Assembly: GCF_009193295.2 (NCBI RefSeq)
Contig: NZ_CP059973.1
Span: 4,836,001-4,900,000 of the forward strand
Source: Bacteroides luhongzhouii
Lineage (GTDB): Bacteria > Bacteroidota > Bacteroidia > Bacteroidales > Bacteroidaceae
Reading direction: 5' to 3'
DNA length: 64,000 nucleotides
Made by a program: the position numbers and the translations under genes. The notes beneath the pieces were generated by a model. It saw nothing but the letters and a program-made list of their open reading frames with translations, ran no database searches and was not told where the DNA came from. Within the stretch, counting starts at the first letter, position 1; each line of letters begins with the position of its first letter. Positions 53,894 to 61,272 of this stretch are shown one piece after another.

Positions 53894-55117
53894 ATGGGAG
53901 CAGTGAAAAGAAACACACTAAGCGTATTGTTTATCATCAAGAAAGCGAAACTTCTGAAAAACGGTGAAGCTCCTGTCTGTATGCGCATCACCGTAAACAA
54001 GCGAGTAGCCGAAGTTATGATTAAACGGAGTATTCCAGTAGATTTATGGAATCAGAAAAAGGAATGTTCCAAAGGAAAAGACCGGGTAGCCATCGAACTG
54101 AACCACTATATCAATACGGTTCGTGCCAAAGTATTGCAGATACACCGTGAATTGGAGATAGACAACAAACCGATAACAGCCGATATTATAAAGGATTGTT
54201 TCTACGGACGGGACAAGGTACAGCGCACCTTGCTGGAAGTGTATGCAGAGCATAACGAAAAATGTCGTGCCCTGATTGGCAAAGAATATACGGAAAGCAC
54301 AGTTACCAAGTTTGATACTTCAATAAACCGCTTGAAAGAATATATCCGTAGTTGCTACCACCGTGATGATATAATGCTGGCAGAACTGGATGGGCAATTT
54401 ATTCGTGATTTTGATTTTTGGCTGAAAACGGATAAGCATTGCCAAAATAATTCCGCATTGAAGCATTTGAAGAACTTGAAAAAAGTTGTTCGTATTGCTT
54501 TGGCTAACGACTGGATAAAGAAAGACCCGTTTTACGGCATCCACTTCAAGCAGGAAGAAGTTAATGTAGAGTTCCTTTCACGTGAAGAATTGGATGTTTT
54601 GATGAACAAAGAATTTACTATCAAACGTTTGGAGCAGGTAAGGGATATTTTTGTCTTTTGCTGTTTTACCGCACTTGCTTTCGTTGATGTGCAGCAGTTA
54701 AGCCGTGAGCACCTGATAAAAGACAATAACGGTGCTTTGTGGATACGCAAGGCACGGCAGAAAACCAATCAGATGTGCAACATTCCCGTTTTATCCATTC
54801 CCCAAAGGATATTGGGGAAATATGAAGATAATGCAGAGTGTATAAAGAAAGGTGTGCTTTTACCCGTAATCAGTAATCAGCGCATGAATGCCTACTTAAA
54901 AGAAATCGCTGATTTATGCGGCATTACCAAACGCTTAACTACACATGTTGCCCGGCATACTGCGGCTACCGTTGTTTTTCTCGCCAATGATGTGTCAATG
55001 GAAAATGTCTCTAAGATTTTGGGACATTCCAATATCAGAATGACACAGCATTATGCAAAAGTTTTAGATAGCTCTATTATGCGTGATATGTTGAATGTGG
55101 AGAAGAATTTTAAATAG
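53894..55117 (+). CDS. tyrosine site-specific recombinase (tRNA-Asp element integrase)
   Basis: A 407-residue integrase from ATG 53894 (MGAVKRNTLSVLF). An in-frame TTG at 53867 lies inside the probable -7 element CTAATTTTGTA, so it is not used. It has an N-terminal arm-binding domain (to about 100), a core-binding domain (about 105-205) and a catalytic domain with His351, Arg354, His378 and Tyr387 (MTQHYAKV). The first catalytic Arg is missing (FTALAFVDV), as in the erm(F) element integrase, and the two proteins are clear relatives. The gene lies 245 bases from attL. Confidence 0.95.
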   Translation: MGAVKRNTLSVLFIIKKAKLLKNGEAPVCMRITVNKRVAEVMIKRSIPVDLWNQKKECSKGKDRVAIELNHYINTVRAKVLQIHRELEIDNKPITADIIKDCFYGRDKVQRTLLEVYAEHNEKCRALIGKEYTESTVTKFDTSINRLKEYIRSCYHRDDIMLAELDGQFIRDFDFWLKTDKHCQNNSALKHLKNLKKVVRIALANDWIKKDPFYGIHFKQEEVNVEFLSREELDVLMNKEFTIKRLEQVRDIFVFCCFTALAFVDVQQLSREHLIKDNNGALWIRKARQKTNQMCNIPVLSIPQRILGKYEDNAECIKKGVLLPVISNQRMNAYLKEIADLCGITKRLTTHVARHTAATVVFLANDVSMENVSKILGHSNIRMTQHYAKVLDSSIMRDMLNVEKNFK

Positions 55118-55125
55118 AAAAAGAA

Positions 55126-55974
55126 TTATGCTTGCTTTATTCTTTGACGATACATAGTTAGTCCTTTTATCTTTAAGAATGCTTGTTCATTGTTTTGAAT
55201 GTCCGCCTTGATTCGCTTTATTCTTTTATTATATGATTGTGGTATTTTAAGTTTATTGTTTTGACATATTACACCAGTAACTATTGGATTTTTTGTTTTA
55301 TAAAAAGTTTTAGAATGACTAATTTTATATCCTGAAGTAGTTATAATAGATAATATTTCAGGGATTTTTTTATGGAAATCTATAGAAGAAGACATTGTTA
55401 TATCATCAACAAATATTGAAAATTTAATATTATTCTCTTTTGCTAATGCCTGTATTCTATCGCCAACAGGCTTGAATACCAAATTAGCTATTAATGTTGA
55501 TGTTGGAACACCTTGTGGAACTTGATAATTATGTGTAGTAAGTTTAGTTAAAGTTCTTGCAATTTCAGGGGTGCATCCTAATTTTAAAAACATATAAAAC
55601 ACCATTTTATGATTAATGGAAGGAAAAAAGGATTTCAAGTCTGTAGTAAATACATATTTATTACCTTGATGATATTTAGCGTTAAGAATATTATCCTTCT
55701 TAGGAATACCTCCAAAAAAATAATTAGGAAGAGTTGTTTTTGAAAGTAAATAGTTATACAATCTTTTTTGTATAACTTTCAAATCTTTATTAGTGGAGTT
55801 AATTGTGCGTTTTTTTATTGTTCCATCAGAATTATATAAAGGTTCATTGGTGTCTTTATTTAATTTAGGCTTTTCCCATGTAGAGTAATATTTATCTATA
55901 TTCTCTATAATGGAATCCAATTGTTGACGAGAAACTTTTAGTATATATAGCAAATGCTTTTCGGTTGTAATCAT
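55126..55974 (-). CDS. retron-type reverse transcriptase
   Basis: This 282-residue reverse transcriptase has the retron-associated NAxxH motif (Asn98-His102), domain 3 FTTDLKSFFPSI with Asp112, QGVPTS (154-159) followed by IANLVF, the catalytic FVDD at 188-191 (the usual YADD replaced), and the retron VTG motif at 232-234. No maturase, endonuclease or intron RNA is attached, which argues against a group II intron. Upstream on the same strand lie a small hydrophobic gene (23 bases away) and an RNA that fits msr-msd. It is expected to make msDNA from that RNA. Start and length are somewhat short but complete. Confidence 0.82.
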   Translation of the reverse strand: MITTEKHLLYILKVSRQQLDSIIENIDKYYSTWEKPKLNKDTNEPLYNSDGTIKKRTINSTNKDLKVIQKRLYNYLLSKTTLPNYFFGGIPKKDNILNAKYHQGNKYVFTTDLKSFFPSINHKMVFYMFLKLGCTPEIARTLTKLTTHNYQVPQGVPTSTLIANLVFKPVGDRIQALAKENNIKFSIFVDDITMSSSIDFHKKIPEILSIITTSGYKISHSKTFYKTKNPIVTGVICQNNKLKIPQSYNKRIKRIKADIQNNEQAFLKIKGLTMYRQRIKQA

Positions 55975-55997
55975 CCTACTAAAATGTATAAAAGAAA

Positions 55998-56228
55998 TTA
56001 GAGAGCCGATAGAATATCAAAAACGGTTTTCAAAAAACTGTATATTTTTGAAATAACTGGAATTACCTTAAACAAACTTTTAAAAAGTAGATATAAGGTG
56101 CTTCCACATTTTTGAATAGACTTTAATAGTTGAGAAAACTCATCTATTTTTTTTGTCATTCTTCCTATCTTCGAAGAGCAATGGGAGGTTTTTATTTTTC
56201 CTCCTTTTGAAGGTATAACCTTTTTCAT
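55998..56228 (-). CDS. 76-residue basic hydrophobic protein in the retron unit (candidate effector)
   Basis: From the ATG at 56228 the protein has a basic N-terminus (KKVIPSKGGKIKTS) and a C-terminal half of alternating hydrophobic and basic residues (STLYLLFKSLFKVIPVISKI and SFLKTVFDILSAL), which could form one or two membrane helices. An upstream in-frame start would add 17 residues and overlap less well with a leader. It sits between the RNA candidate and the reverse transcriptase, the place where retrons often carry their effector. Small membrane proteins are known as retron effectors; that this one is a toxin is inference only. Confidence 0.6.
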   Translation of the reverse strand: MKKVIPSKGGKIKTSHCSSKIGRMTKKIDEFSQLLKSIQKCGSTLYLLFKSLFKVIPVISKIYSFLKTVFDILSAL

Positions 56229-56293
56229 GATATATAATATTAAATGATTATATGGCAATATCGCCATGTCCTCAATCAATATTACTAATAACC

Positions 56294-56587
56294 AATAATA
56301 CTATATACATTACCTTCTTTTGCTCTCTATTTTCATGTCCTAACAGACGTAGAGACGATTTACAAGTGGGGAATCCCTATATAGAATGCCAACAAACTAT
56401 AAATGGATAAATCGCTATCTCTGATGTTTATCATTAATATAGATGAACACAGATGCTCGTCCCATAAAACCATATTGGTGTGATAAATCACTTTAATTTT
56501 GTAGTACTATTGGTTAAATTGTACCTTCTTCTACATTCTTTCAAAGAACGAATACTTTGCAAAAGTATAGAATAAAATAGTATTACC
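56294..56587 (-). ncRNA. candidate retron msr-msd non-coding RNA
   Basis: Read on the minus strand from a promoter at 56633-56664. a1 GGTAATACTAT (56587-56577) pairs with a2 ATAGTATTATT (56304-56294), 9 Watson-Crick and 2 G-U pairs. Two tandem msr-like hairpins, each a 7-bp stem with a 3-base loop (TGC, TGA), lie at 56568-56552 and 56550-56534. A long imperfect stem follows, with arms 56442-56408 and 56362-56327 (116 bases) and CGATTTA/TAAATCG near its top, as expected for msd. All pairings are seen directly; the retron assignment and the branching G are inferred and unproven. Confidence 0.62.
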
Positions 56588-56632
56588 AAAGAAAAATGCT
56601 ATGTAATTTTCCCAAGCTGAATAAAATATTAA

Positions 56633-56664
56633 CAAAGGTAAGCTCCGTATTCCGTCCGTTCAAG
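56633..56664 (-). promoter_or_regulatory. promoter of the retron-like unit
   Basis: On the minus strand CTTG (56664-56661), 20 bases and TACCTTTG (56640-56633): the same -7 octamer as the tRNA-Asp promoter. Transcription would start near 56626, about 40 bases before the a1 segment. Confidence 0.7.
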
Positions 56665-56752
56665 TCCAAGCCCTACGGGTTTGAAAGAAAATCTCCACAC
56701 CTCACGATGTTCGGGTAGTATTTTCTTCCAAAGACTTGCACAGACGGAATAC
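56647..56752. repeat. 106-base imperfect hairpin between the HTH gene and the retron promoter
   Basis: The outer arms GTATTCCGTC and CAAGTC (56647-56666) pair with GACTTG and GACGGAATAC (56733-56752). Inner arms TTGAAAGAAAAT (about 56681-56692) and ATTTTCTTCCAA (about 56720-56731) pair with one mismatch. The -33 element of the retron promoter lies in its left arm. Terminator, recombination site and alternative RNA are all possible. Confidence 0.7.
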
Positions 56753-56818
56753 TACACTAATAAAGTTAATGTTCTTAGTCAGTTTCGGAAAAAAATGTGT
56801 TTTTTTAAGGATGGTAGG

Positions 56819-57112
56819 TTATTCCTGCCGTTCCTTGTTGTAGTAGGTCTGCAAGAGCCTTTCTATATCGCTTTGACGGTAGATTATTTTGCCTTTTATC
56901 TGAATGTAAGGGATAACGCCCGTATCTCTCCATTCTTGCAGCGTGCGGATGCTTACTTTCAGCCATTTGGCTGCATCCCTGTTGCTTAGAAACTTTTCGC
57001 CGTTCAAATGCGGTCTGTTTTCCTTTGCCAGTAGGCTGATACCGTCTAACATTCTTTCCATAGACTGAAAGAAGTCTTTAATTATCTCACTATTGCCGTT
57101 TATCAGTTCCAT
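56819..57112 (-). CDS. helix-turn-helix (excisionase-type) protein
   Basis: This 97-residue protein has a winged HTH of the MerR/Xis type at about 42-90 (FLSNRDAAKWLKVSIRTLQEWRDTGVIPYIQIKGKIIYRQSDIERLL), typical of the HTH_17 proteins in Bacteroides mobile elements, and an N-terminal helix (about 5-28) that may dimerise. It probably helps excision or controls element genes. It is the most distal of four minus-strand genes starting at 58074. A long hairpin follows its stop codon. Confidence 0.85.
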   Translation of the reverse strand: MELINGNSEIIKDFFQSMERMLDGISLLAKENRPHLNGEKFLSNRDAAKWLKVSIRTLQEWRDTGVIPYIQIKGKIIYRQSDIERLLQTYYNKERQE

Positions 57113-57171
57113 ATTATTACATCGTTATATTGATTTATAATTCGTTTGTATGATTGACAGACATACGCCTG

Positions 57172-57474
57172 TCAGTTACGCAGATATTCGCCATAGTAGG
57201 ATATGGAAATACTATCTTTTACCACATCATAACTGATATAAAGCCGTTTAAAGGCTTCAATGATGAAGTAACGGTTATCTCCTTTCTGTATCTCGTAAAC
57301 GGCTGGTTTCGCTTGTCCGTTATCCGATACATGGAGCATCGAAAGGAAATACTTTTTCTTGCTTTGGTATATCATCACTGTAGGATGAAGGTTTAAACTT
57401 TCCCATATTCCGACAATAGCAGATAATTTGAATGATTGGTTTATTTCCGTATTATATTCTTCTTTATTTTCCAT
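57172..57474 (-). CDS. DUF3876-type small protein
   Basis: A 100-residue protein with IVGIWESLNLHPTVMIYQSK near 20-39 and a beta-rich remainder (YFLSMLHVSDNGQAKPAVYEIQ, GEYLRN end). The WES...HP motif is what I remember of DUF3876 proteins, which are common in Bacteroides conjugative and mobilizable elements with no known function. It lies between two excisionase-type genes with short gaps (59 and 10 bases), so it belongs to their operon. Confidence 0.65.
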   Translation of the reverse strand: MENKEEYNTEINQSFKLSAIVGIWESLNLHPTVMIYQSKKKYFLSMLHVSDNGQAKPAVYEIQKGDNRYFIIEAFKRLYISYDVVKDSISISYYGEYLRN

Positions 57475-57484
57475 ATGGCAATCT

Positions 57485-57790
57485 TTATTTATTGTTTGAT
57501 GTATAATTCGTTTTCTTGTTTTCCGTACATTCTACAATCAGTCTTTCAATATCGGCAGATTTATAGTACAGTTTGTTACCTATTTGGGAGTAGCCCAGTT
57601 TACCGCAATTCCGGTAGTTCTGTAAACTTCGGATGCTGATACCGAGCAGGGCACACACTTCACGACCTGACAGCCATTTATCCGGCTGACAGGTATTCTC
57701 TTTACAAATCCTTTCCACCTGACTGGCGAAGCCGGAAAACCGACCGCACACCTGTTTAAAGGTCTGTTCCTCAATAGTTATGATATTCAT
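57485..57790 (-). CDS. helix-turn-helix (excisionase-type) protein
   Basis: This 101-residue protein has the same HTH pattern as the gene at 56819 (WLSGREVCALLGISIRSLQNYRNCGKLGYSQIGNKLYYKSADIERLI, about 39-86), preceded by a short N-terminal helix. Two paralogous excisionase-like proteins in one operon are usual for Bacteroides integrative elements, where one often acts as the recombination directionality factor. Its ATG overlaps the stop of the DUF3408 gene by 4 bases. Which of the three HTH proteins of this element is the excisionase cannot be told. Confidence 0.85.
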   Translation of the reverse strand: MNIITIEEQTFKQVCGRFSGFASQVERICKENTCQPDKWLSGREVCALLGISIRSLQNYRNCGKLGYSQIGNKLYYKSADIERLIVECTENKKTNYTSNNK

Positions 57791-58074
57791 ATGTTTTTCT
57801 CTTTTGGCTGGTTGAATATCCCTTTTTGCATTTCTTCCCGATAGAGAGCCGAAAGAACATCATTGTGCGTATTCAAATGTTCTTCCAGTACGTTATCAAT
57901 GAAATTTCCGATACTTACCTGTTTGCCTGTAATCACGCCTACAATTTGCATGATACGTTTTTGTATCTCTCCGCTTATGTACACGCTTTGACGGTTGCAG
58001 ATTGTTCGCTTTTGGAGATACACCGCTTTGTAGTTCTCCTGTTTTTGCTGTAATGATTGTTTTACTTCTTCCAT
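57787..58074 (-). CDS. DUF3408-type protein (partition/relaxosome-like small protein)
   Basis: A 95-residue protein from the ATG at 58074 (MEEVKQSLQQKQENY). A TTG start 45 bases upstream would add 15 residues. The C-terminal half RQSVYISGEIQKRIMQIVGVITGKQVSIGNFIDNVLEEHLNTHNDVL resembles a ribbon-helix-helix DNA-binding fold, as in the DUF3408 family found beside excisionase genes in Bacteroides elements. It is the first gene of the four-gene minus-strand operon. It is likely a regulator or DNA-organising protein; no experimental function is known to me. Confidence 0.7.
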   Translation of the reverse strand: MEEVKQSLQQKQENYKAVYLQKRTICNRQSVYISGEIQKRIMQIVGVITGKQVSIGNFIDNVLEEHLNTHNDVLSALYREEMQKGIFNQPKEKNI

Positions 58075-58119
58075 GCTTTCAAGTTTTAATGGTTTATAAA
58101 TAAGTTGATTGATTTCCAA

Positions 58120-58563
58120 TACTGATTGAAAGAAAGCCAGCCAGTTTTATAGCTATATCGCTTTTTCTTTAAATAGCTTTCAATCATAGTTCAAAGCCAT
58201 TTCTAAAGATTGTTTGGCGGTCTTATATATTGCTTTCATTCAATCAATTTCCGGCAAAGAAAAGAGTAAAAACAGATGCTTTTAAAAACTGGCTTACTTT
58301 GACCGTTTGTGTCGTAATTTGGCGTAGTGGGCTATATTTCAAAGACAAATTGCTGTCTGTAATTTTGTAATCGATAAACAGACAGAGGAAGAAGCCGAAC
58401 CGCTTGCTTTGGCAATCCGACGGAAGGAGGATTTTTATGTTCATTAGAACATAGCAAGTTGTGTTTTGAGGTCCGCTATTCGCTTTTTGCACCTCAAAAC
58501 CTTGCCACCTTAGTAGGTGGTTTGGTTTACTCCGAAATCGTAAACCTTGTAAAAATTATAATT
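58120..58563. other. non-coding region between DUF3408 and mobC-like genes
   Basis: A 444-base divergent region. It holds CTGTCTG/CAGACAG arms (58353-58359 and 58379-58385) around TAATTTTG, a strong AAGGAGG followed by a five-codon frame that is also a palindrome (ATGTTC/GAACAT, 58437-58452), and the oriT-like dyad. It is the likely control and transfer-origin region. Confidence 0.55.
58463..58520. other. candidate transfer origin upstream of the mobC-like gene
   Basis: GTTTTGAGGT (58463-58472) and ACCTCAAAAC (58491-58500) form a perfect 10-bp inverted repeat with an 18-base loop, followed at once by CCACC TTAGTA GGTGG (58505-58520). Two adjacent dyads 44 bases before a MobC-type gene fit an oriT. 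No nic sequence is recognised. Confidence 0.5.
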
Positions 58564-59013
58564 ATGGAACAGAAAAAGAAGTACCAACACAATGGAGGGC
58601 GCAAGCCTAAACTTGACCCACGGACACACCGTTATTCGTTCAATTTGGACGATGTGGAGAACGCCAAATTCCTGTCATTCTTTGATAGGTCAGGCTACAC
58701 TATCAAAGCGCATTTTATTAAGAATTGCGTTTTCGGTAAGTCGTTTAAGGTAACAATCAGGGATAAAAGTAAGGTGGATTATTACATTCAGCTAACACAG
58801 TTTTACTCACAATTCAGGAGCATAGGGCAGAATTACAATCAGGTAGTGAAAGAACTTCATTCCAATTTTTCAGAGAAGAAAGCACTTGCTTTACTTTACA
58901 GGCTGGAACAATGTACTTTGGAATTGATAAAGACTAATGAAATGATAGTACTTTTAAGCAGACGGTTTGAACAGTCCTACCAAAGAGAGGGGACAATATC
59001 GGCAGAGGAATAA
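58564..59013 (+). CDS. MobC-like relaxosome accessory protein
   Basis: A 149-residue protein from ATG 58564 (MEQKKKYQHNGGRKPKLDPR). The middle HRYSFNLDDVENAKFLSFF fits a ribbon-helix-helix start, and FYSQFRSIGQNYNQVVKEL near 85-103 is the MobC signature (..LRaIGnNlNQi..). MobC proteins bind oriT and open it for a relaxase. No relaxase gene follows: the next plus-strand sequence is a terminator. The element may use a relaxase in trans or have lost its own. Confidence 0.8.
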   Translation: MEQKKKYQHNGGRKPKLDPRTHRYSFNLDDVENAKFLSFFDRSGYTIKAHFIKNCVFGKSFKVTIRDKSKVDYYIQLTQFYSQFRSIGQNYNQVVKELHSNFSEKKALALLYRLEQCTLELIKTNEMIVLLSRRFEQSYQREGTISAEE

Positions 59014-59036
59014 AAACGGCTTGCCAAAAAAGAAAA

Positions 59037-59069
59037 ATCCCGAAGTTACCACGTGTACAACTTCGGGAT
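59037..59069. terminator. intrinsic terminator after the mobC-like gene
   Basis: ATCCCGAAGTT (59037-59047) pairs perfectly with AACTTCGGGAT (59059-59069), followed by AGTTTCTTTCTT. It also lies just beyond the end of the convergent HTH gene. Confidence 0.85.
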
Positions 59070-59079
59070 AGTTTCTTTC

Positions 59080-59403
59080 TTATTTGTCCGTTCCGTGTTC
59101 TTTTTCAAACTTTCGGAGCGTACCAACATCAAACCTTTTCTTTATGAACTCACGCACATCGGAAGCCCGATAATAGGCTTTTCCGCTAATCATCATAAAG
59201 GGCAGCAGTTTCTTGCTTCTCAATCTCTGTAACGTTCGGGTACTTACTTTGAACAACAGGCATAAGTCCTGATTATCCAAAAGTTTATCTCCCGGCATTA
59301 CTTCGGGATTGGTTTGCAAACTCTTTACGTCTTTGCCTACTTCTTCCAATTTATCAAGAAGTTTCTGCATCCAGTCTTTAAACTCGTAATTATCTACATA
59401 CAT
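59080..59403 (-). CDS. helix-turn-helix (excisionase-type) protein
   Basis: This 107-residue protein has the HTH_17-type segment LLDNQDLCLLFKVSTRTLQRLRSKKLLPFMMISGKAYYRASDVREFI at about 41-87, an N-terminal helix (KDWMQKLLDKLEEVG) and a charged C-terminus. It is the third excisionase-like protein of the element, here without partners, 130 bases downstream of the rteC-like gene. In related Bacteroides elements RteC activates transcription of excision genes, so this neighbour is a natural candidate for its target. That link is inference. Confidence 0.85.
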   Translation of the reverse strand: MYVDNYEFKDWMQKLLDKLEEVGKDVKSLQTNPEVMPGDKLLDNQDLCLLFKVSTRTLQRLRSKKLLPFMMISGKAYYRASDVREFIKKRFDVGTLRKFEKEHGTDK

Positions 59404-59532
59404 ATTGCTTCATTTTTCTGATTATACACTAATGATTACCAATCGATTGATGAAGCAAAGTTCAAAAAAGGGAAGCAAACAAATTACAGGGTAGCATACG
59501 CTACCCCGTATAAATTGATGCTAAACACCTGA

Positions 59533-60145
59533 TTATCTATACCCTTTATTTTCGTGTTCTTTGCGGATAAGGTTTGCCAGTTCATTAAGGAACTCTGTTA
59601 GTTTGGCTGGCTTTCGCTTGATGACATCCATGTACTTTTGATGATAATCACCTAATTTAATGTTAAAGAGCCATTCAAAGGCTTTTCCTAAGTCCGTCAG
59701 GTGAACAGGTTTTTCATTTTGATATATTATACGTTTTGACAGGAATAAGCCGCTGACTATTTCCATGATGTTGATAAGGCTTGTTTTGTCTGCTAAATGG
59801 AGAGGGGAAAGGGATAGTTTATTTGCGTGTTGCTCGAATTGTTCGGGGTATTTGATATGCAAATTCACTATGCGTACTTCTGTTTTGATTAGTTCTATTG
59901 CTTCATCAATCAAATGCAAATAGGGTATTTTTTTCTTGCTCAAACCGCACACGATACGATTTAAGCCGATGTAAGCCGAAAGAAAAATAACGTAATAAAA
60001 CGCTGTAATCCTGTTCGTTGATACTAAAATCGGCTAAATGGGTAGCCAGTTCTTCAATAGCTTCTGTAAATTCGGATGCAGAAACTTTACGCTGTGAGTA
60101 TTCCGATAATAATCGGAAGAATCTCTGTTCCAACAAATTATTCAT
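59533..60145 (-). pseudogene. RteC-like regulator interrupted by a +1 frameshift at an A7 run
   Basis: The first frame starts at ATG 60145 (MNNLLEQRFFRLLSEYSQRK) and stops after EQEKNTLFAFD. The second frame continues from the same place to 59533 (IPYLHLIDEAIELIKTEV, later LTDLGKAFEWLFNIKLGDYH and PAKLTEFLNEL, the RteC C-terminal pattern). The frames meet in seven A residues (59928-59934 on the minus strand); six would give one protein of about 203 residues. RteC activates excision in CTnDOT-type elements. Mutation, slippage-based regulation or a sequencing error could explain it. Confidence 0.7.
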
Positions 60146-60162
60146 TATGGGAATTATAGAAA

Positions 60163-60196
60163 GAAGTCCTACCAACGTGGTAGAACTTCCTTTTTT
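60163..60196 (-). terminator. terminator after the aldo-keto reductase gene
   Basis: GAAGTTCTACCA and TGGTAGGACTTC pair on the minus strand with one mismatch and a 3-base loop, followed by TTTCT. A T6 run on the other side (60191-60196, plus strand) makes it possibly bidirectional. Confidence 0.65.
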
Positions 60197-60202
60197 AATA
60201 AG

Positions 60203-61204
60203 TTATTTATTTACAAACTGAAAATCATATTCATTATATCTGTTACCAATATTAGGATATTTTTTTAAAAGCAGTTGTATATTAGAAACATCTTCCGTTG
60301 ATAGATTTACATCTACCGCTTTTGCATTTTCTTCTAAATACTTAATCCGTTTAGTTCCCGGAATAGGAATTATATTTTCACTTTGTGCCAATATCCAAGC
60401 TAAGGCAAGTTGGGCTGGGGTTATTCCTTTGCTTTCTGCTATTTCTGCAATTTCAATAGCCAGTTTTTGATTATTTTCCCAATATTTACCGTTATAACGT
60501 GGCAATTGCTTGCGGAAATCATGTTCTTCCAACGCATTTACGTTGATAGTATTTGTTACTAAACCTCTGCCTAACGGTGAAAATGGAACTAAAGTTACAC
60601 CTAATTCTTTTGTTAATGGCAGAATCTCTTTTTCGACATCATGTGTTAATAAAGAATATTCACTTTCAACCGCAGATATAGGATGAACATTACAAGCTCT
60701 TTTCAGTGATTCGGAAGAACATTCGCTTAGTCCCAAATAGCGTACTTTACCCTCTTTTACTAACTCTGCCATAGCTTCAACTGTTTCTTCGATTGGTATT
60801 GTGGGGTCAATCCGATGCGCATAATACAAGTCTATAGTTTCGATATTTAATCTTTTCAGGCTGTTCTCTACAGCTTGTTTTACATATCTTGGAGAAGCAT
60901 CCACATAACTATCACCACCAACGAACACGCTACCTTGACTATTGCGTAAGCGAAAACCAAATTTTGTTGCAATGAAAATCTGATTTCTTTTTTCTGCTAA
61001 TACTTTGGATAGCAATTCTTCATTAGCACCATTTCCATACACATCCGCAGTATCCCAAAAATTAATGCCAAGTTCTAAAGCACGATGCAATGTCTTAATG
61101 CTTTCTTTTTCGTCGGCTACTCCATACGCAGCACTCATTCCCATACAACCCAATCCGATAGCGGATAGGTTTACTTCTGTTTTGCCTAATTTTCTGTACT
61201 TCAT
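60203..61204 (-). CDS. aldo-keto reductase
   Basis: This 333-residue TIM-barrel oxidoreductase has the catalytic tetrad: Asp52 (FWDTADVYG, with Tyr57), Lys near 81 ([11 protein letters not shown]) and His near 130 (YYAHRIDP). The NADPH-binding stretch [10 protein letters not shown] is near 205 and [16 protein letters not shown] near 275. It belongs to the AKR group with YajO/Tas-like members and should reduce an aldehyde or quinone with NADPH. It follows the AraC regulator gene by 68 bases on the same strand. It is a metabolic or stress cargo of the element; the substrate is unknown. Confidence 0.92.
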   Translation of the reverse strand: MKYRKLGKTEVNLSAIGLGCMGMSAAYGVADEKESIKTLHRALELGINFWDTADVYGNGANEELLSKVLAEKRNQIFIATKFGFRLRNSQGSVFVGGDSYVDASPRYVKQAVENSLKRLNIETIDLYYAHRIDPTIPIEETVEAMAELVKEGKVRYLGLSECSSESLKRACNVHPISAVESEYSLLTHDVEKEILPLTKELGVTLVPFSPLGRGLVTNTINVNALEEHDFRKQLPRYNGKYWENNQKLAIEIAEIAESKGITPAQLALAWILAQSENIIPIPGTKRIKYLEENAKAVDVNLSTEDVSNIQLLLKKYPNIGNRYNEYDFQFVNK

Positions 61205-61272
61205 TATTTATATTTTTTAGTCGGTACAAAATTAGGTAATGGAAATATGGCTGGTTAACACTATTCAAAGCA

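Noticed and set aside
55126..55974. Group II intron or diversity-generating retroelement
   Set aside because: No maturase or endonuclease domain, no intron-like RNA, no template/variable repeat pair seen nearby; NAxxH and VTG motifs favour a retron.
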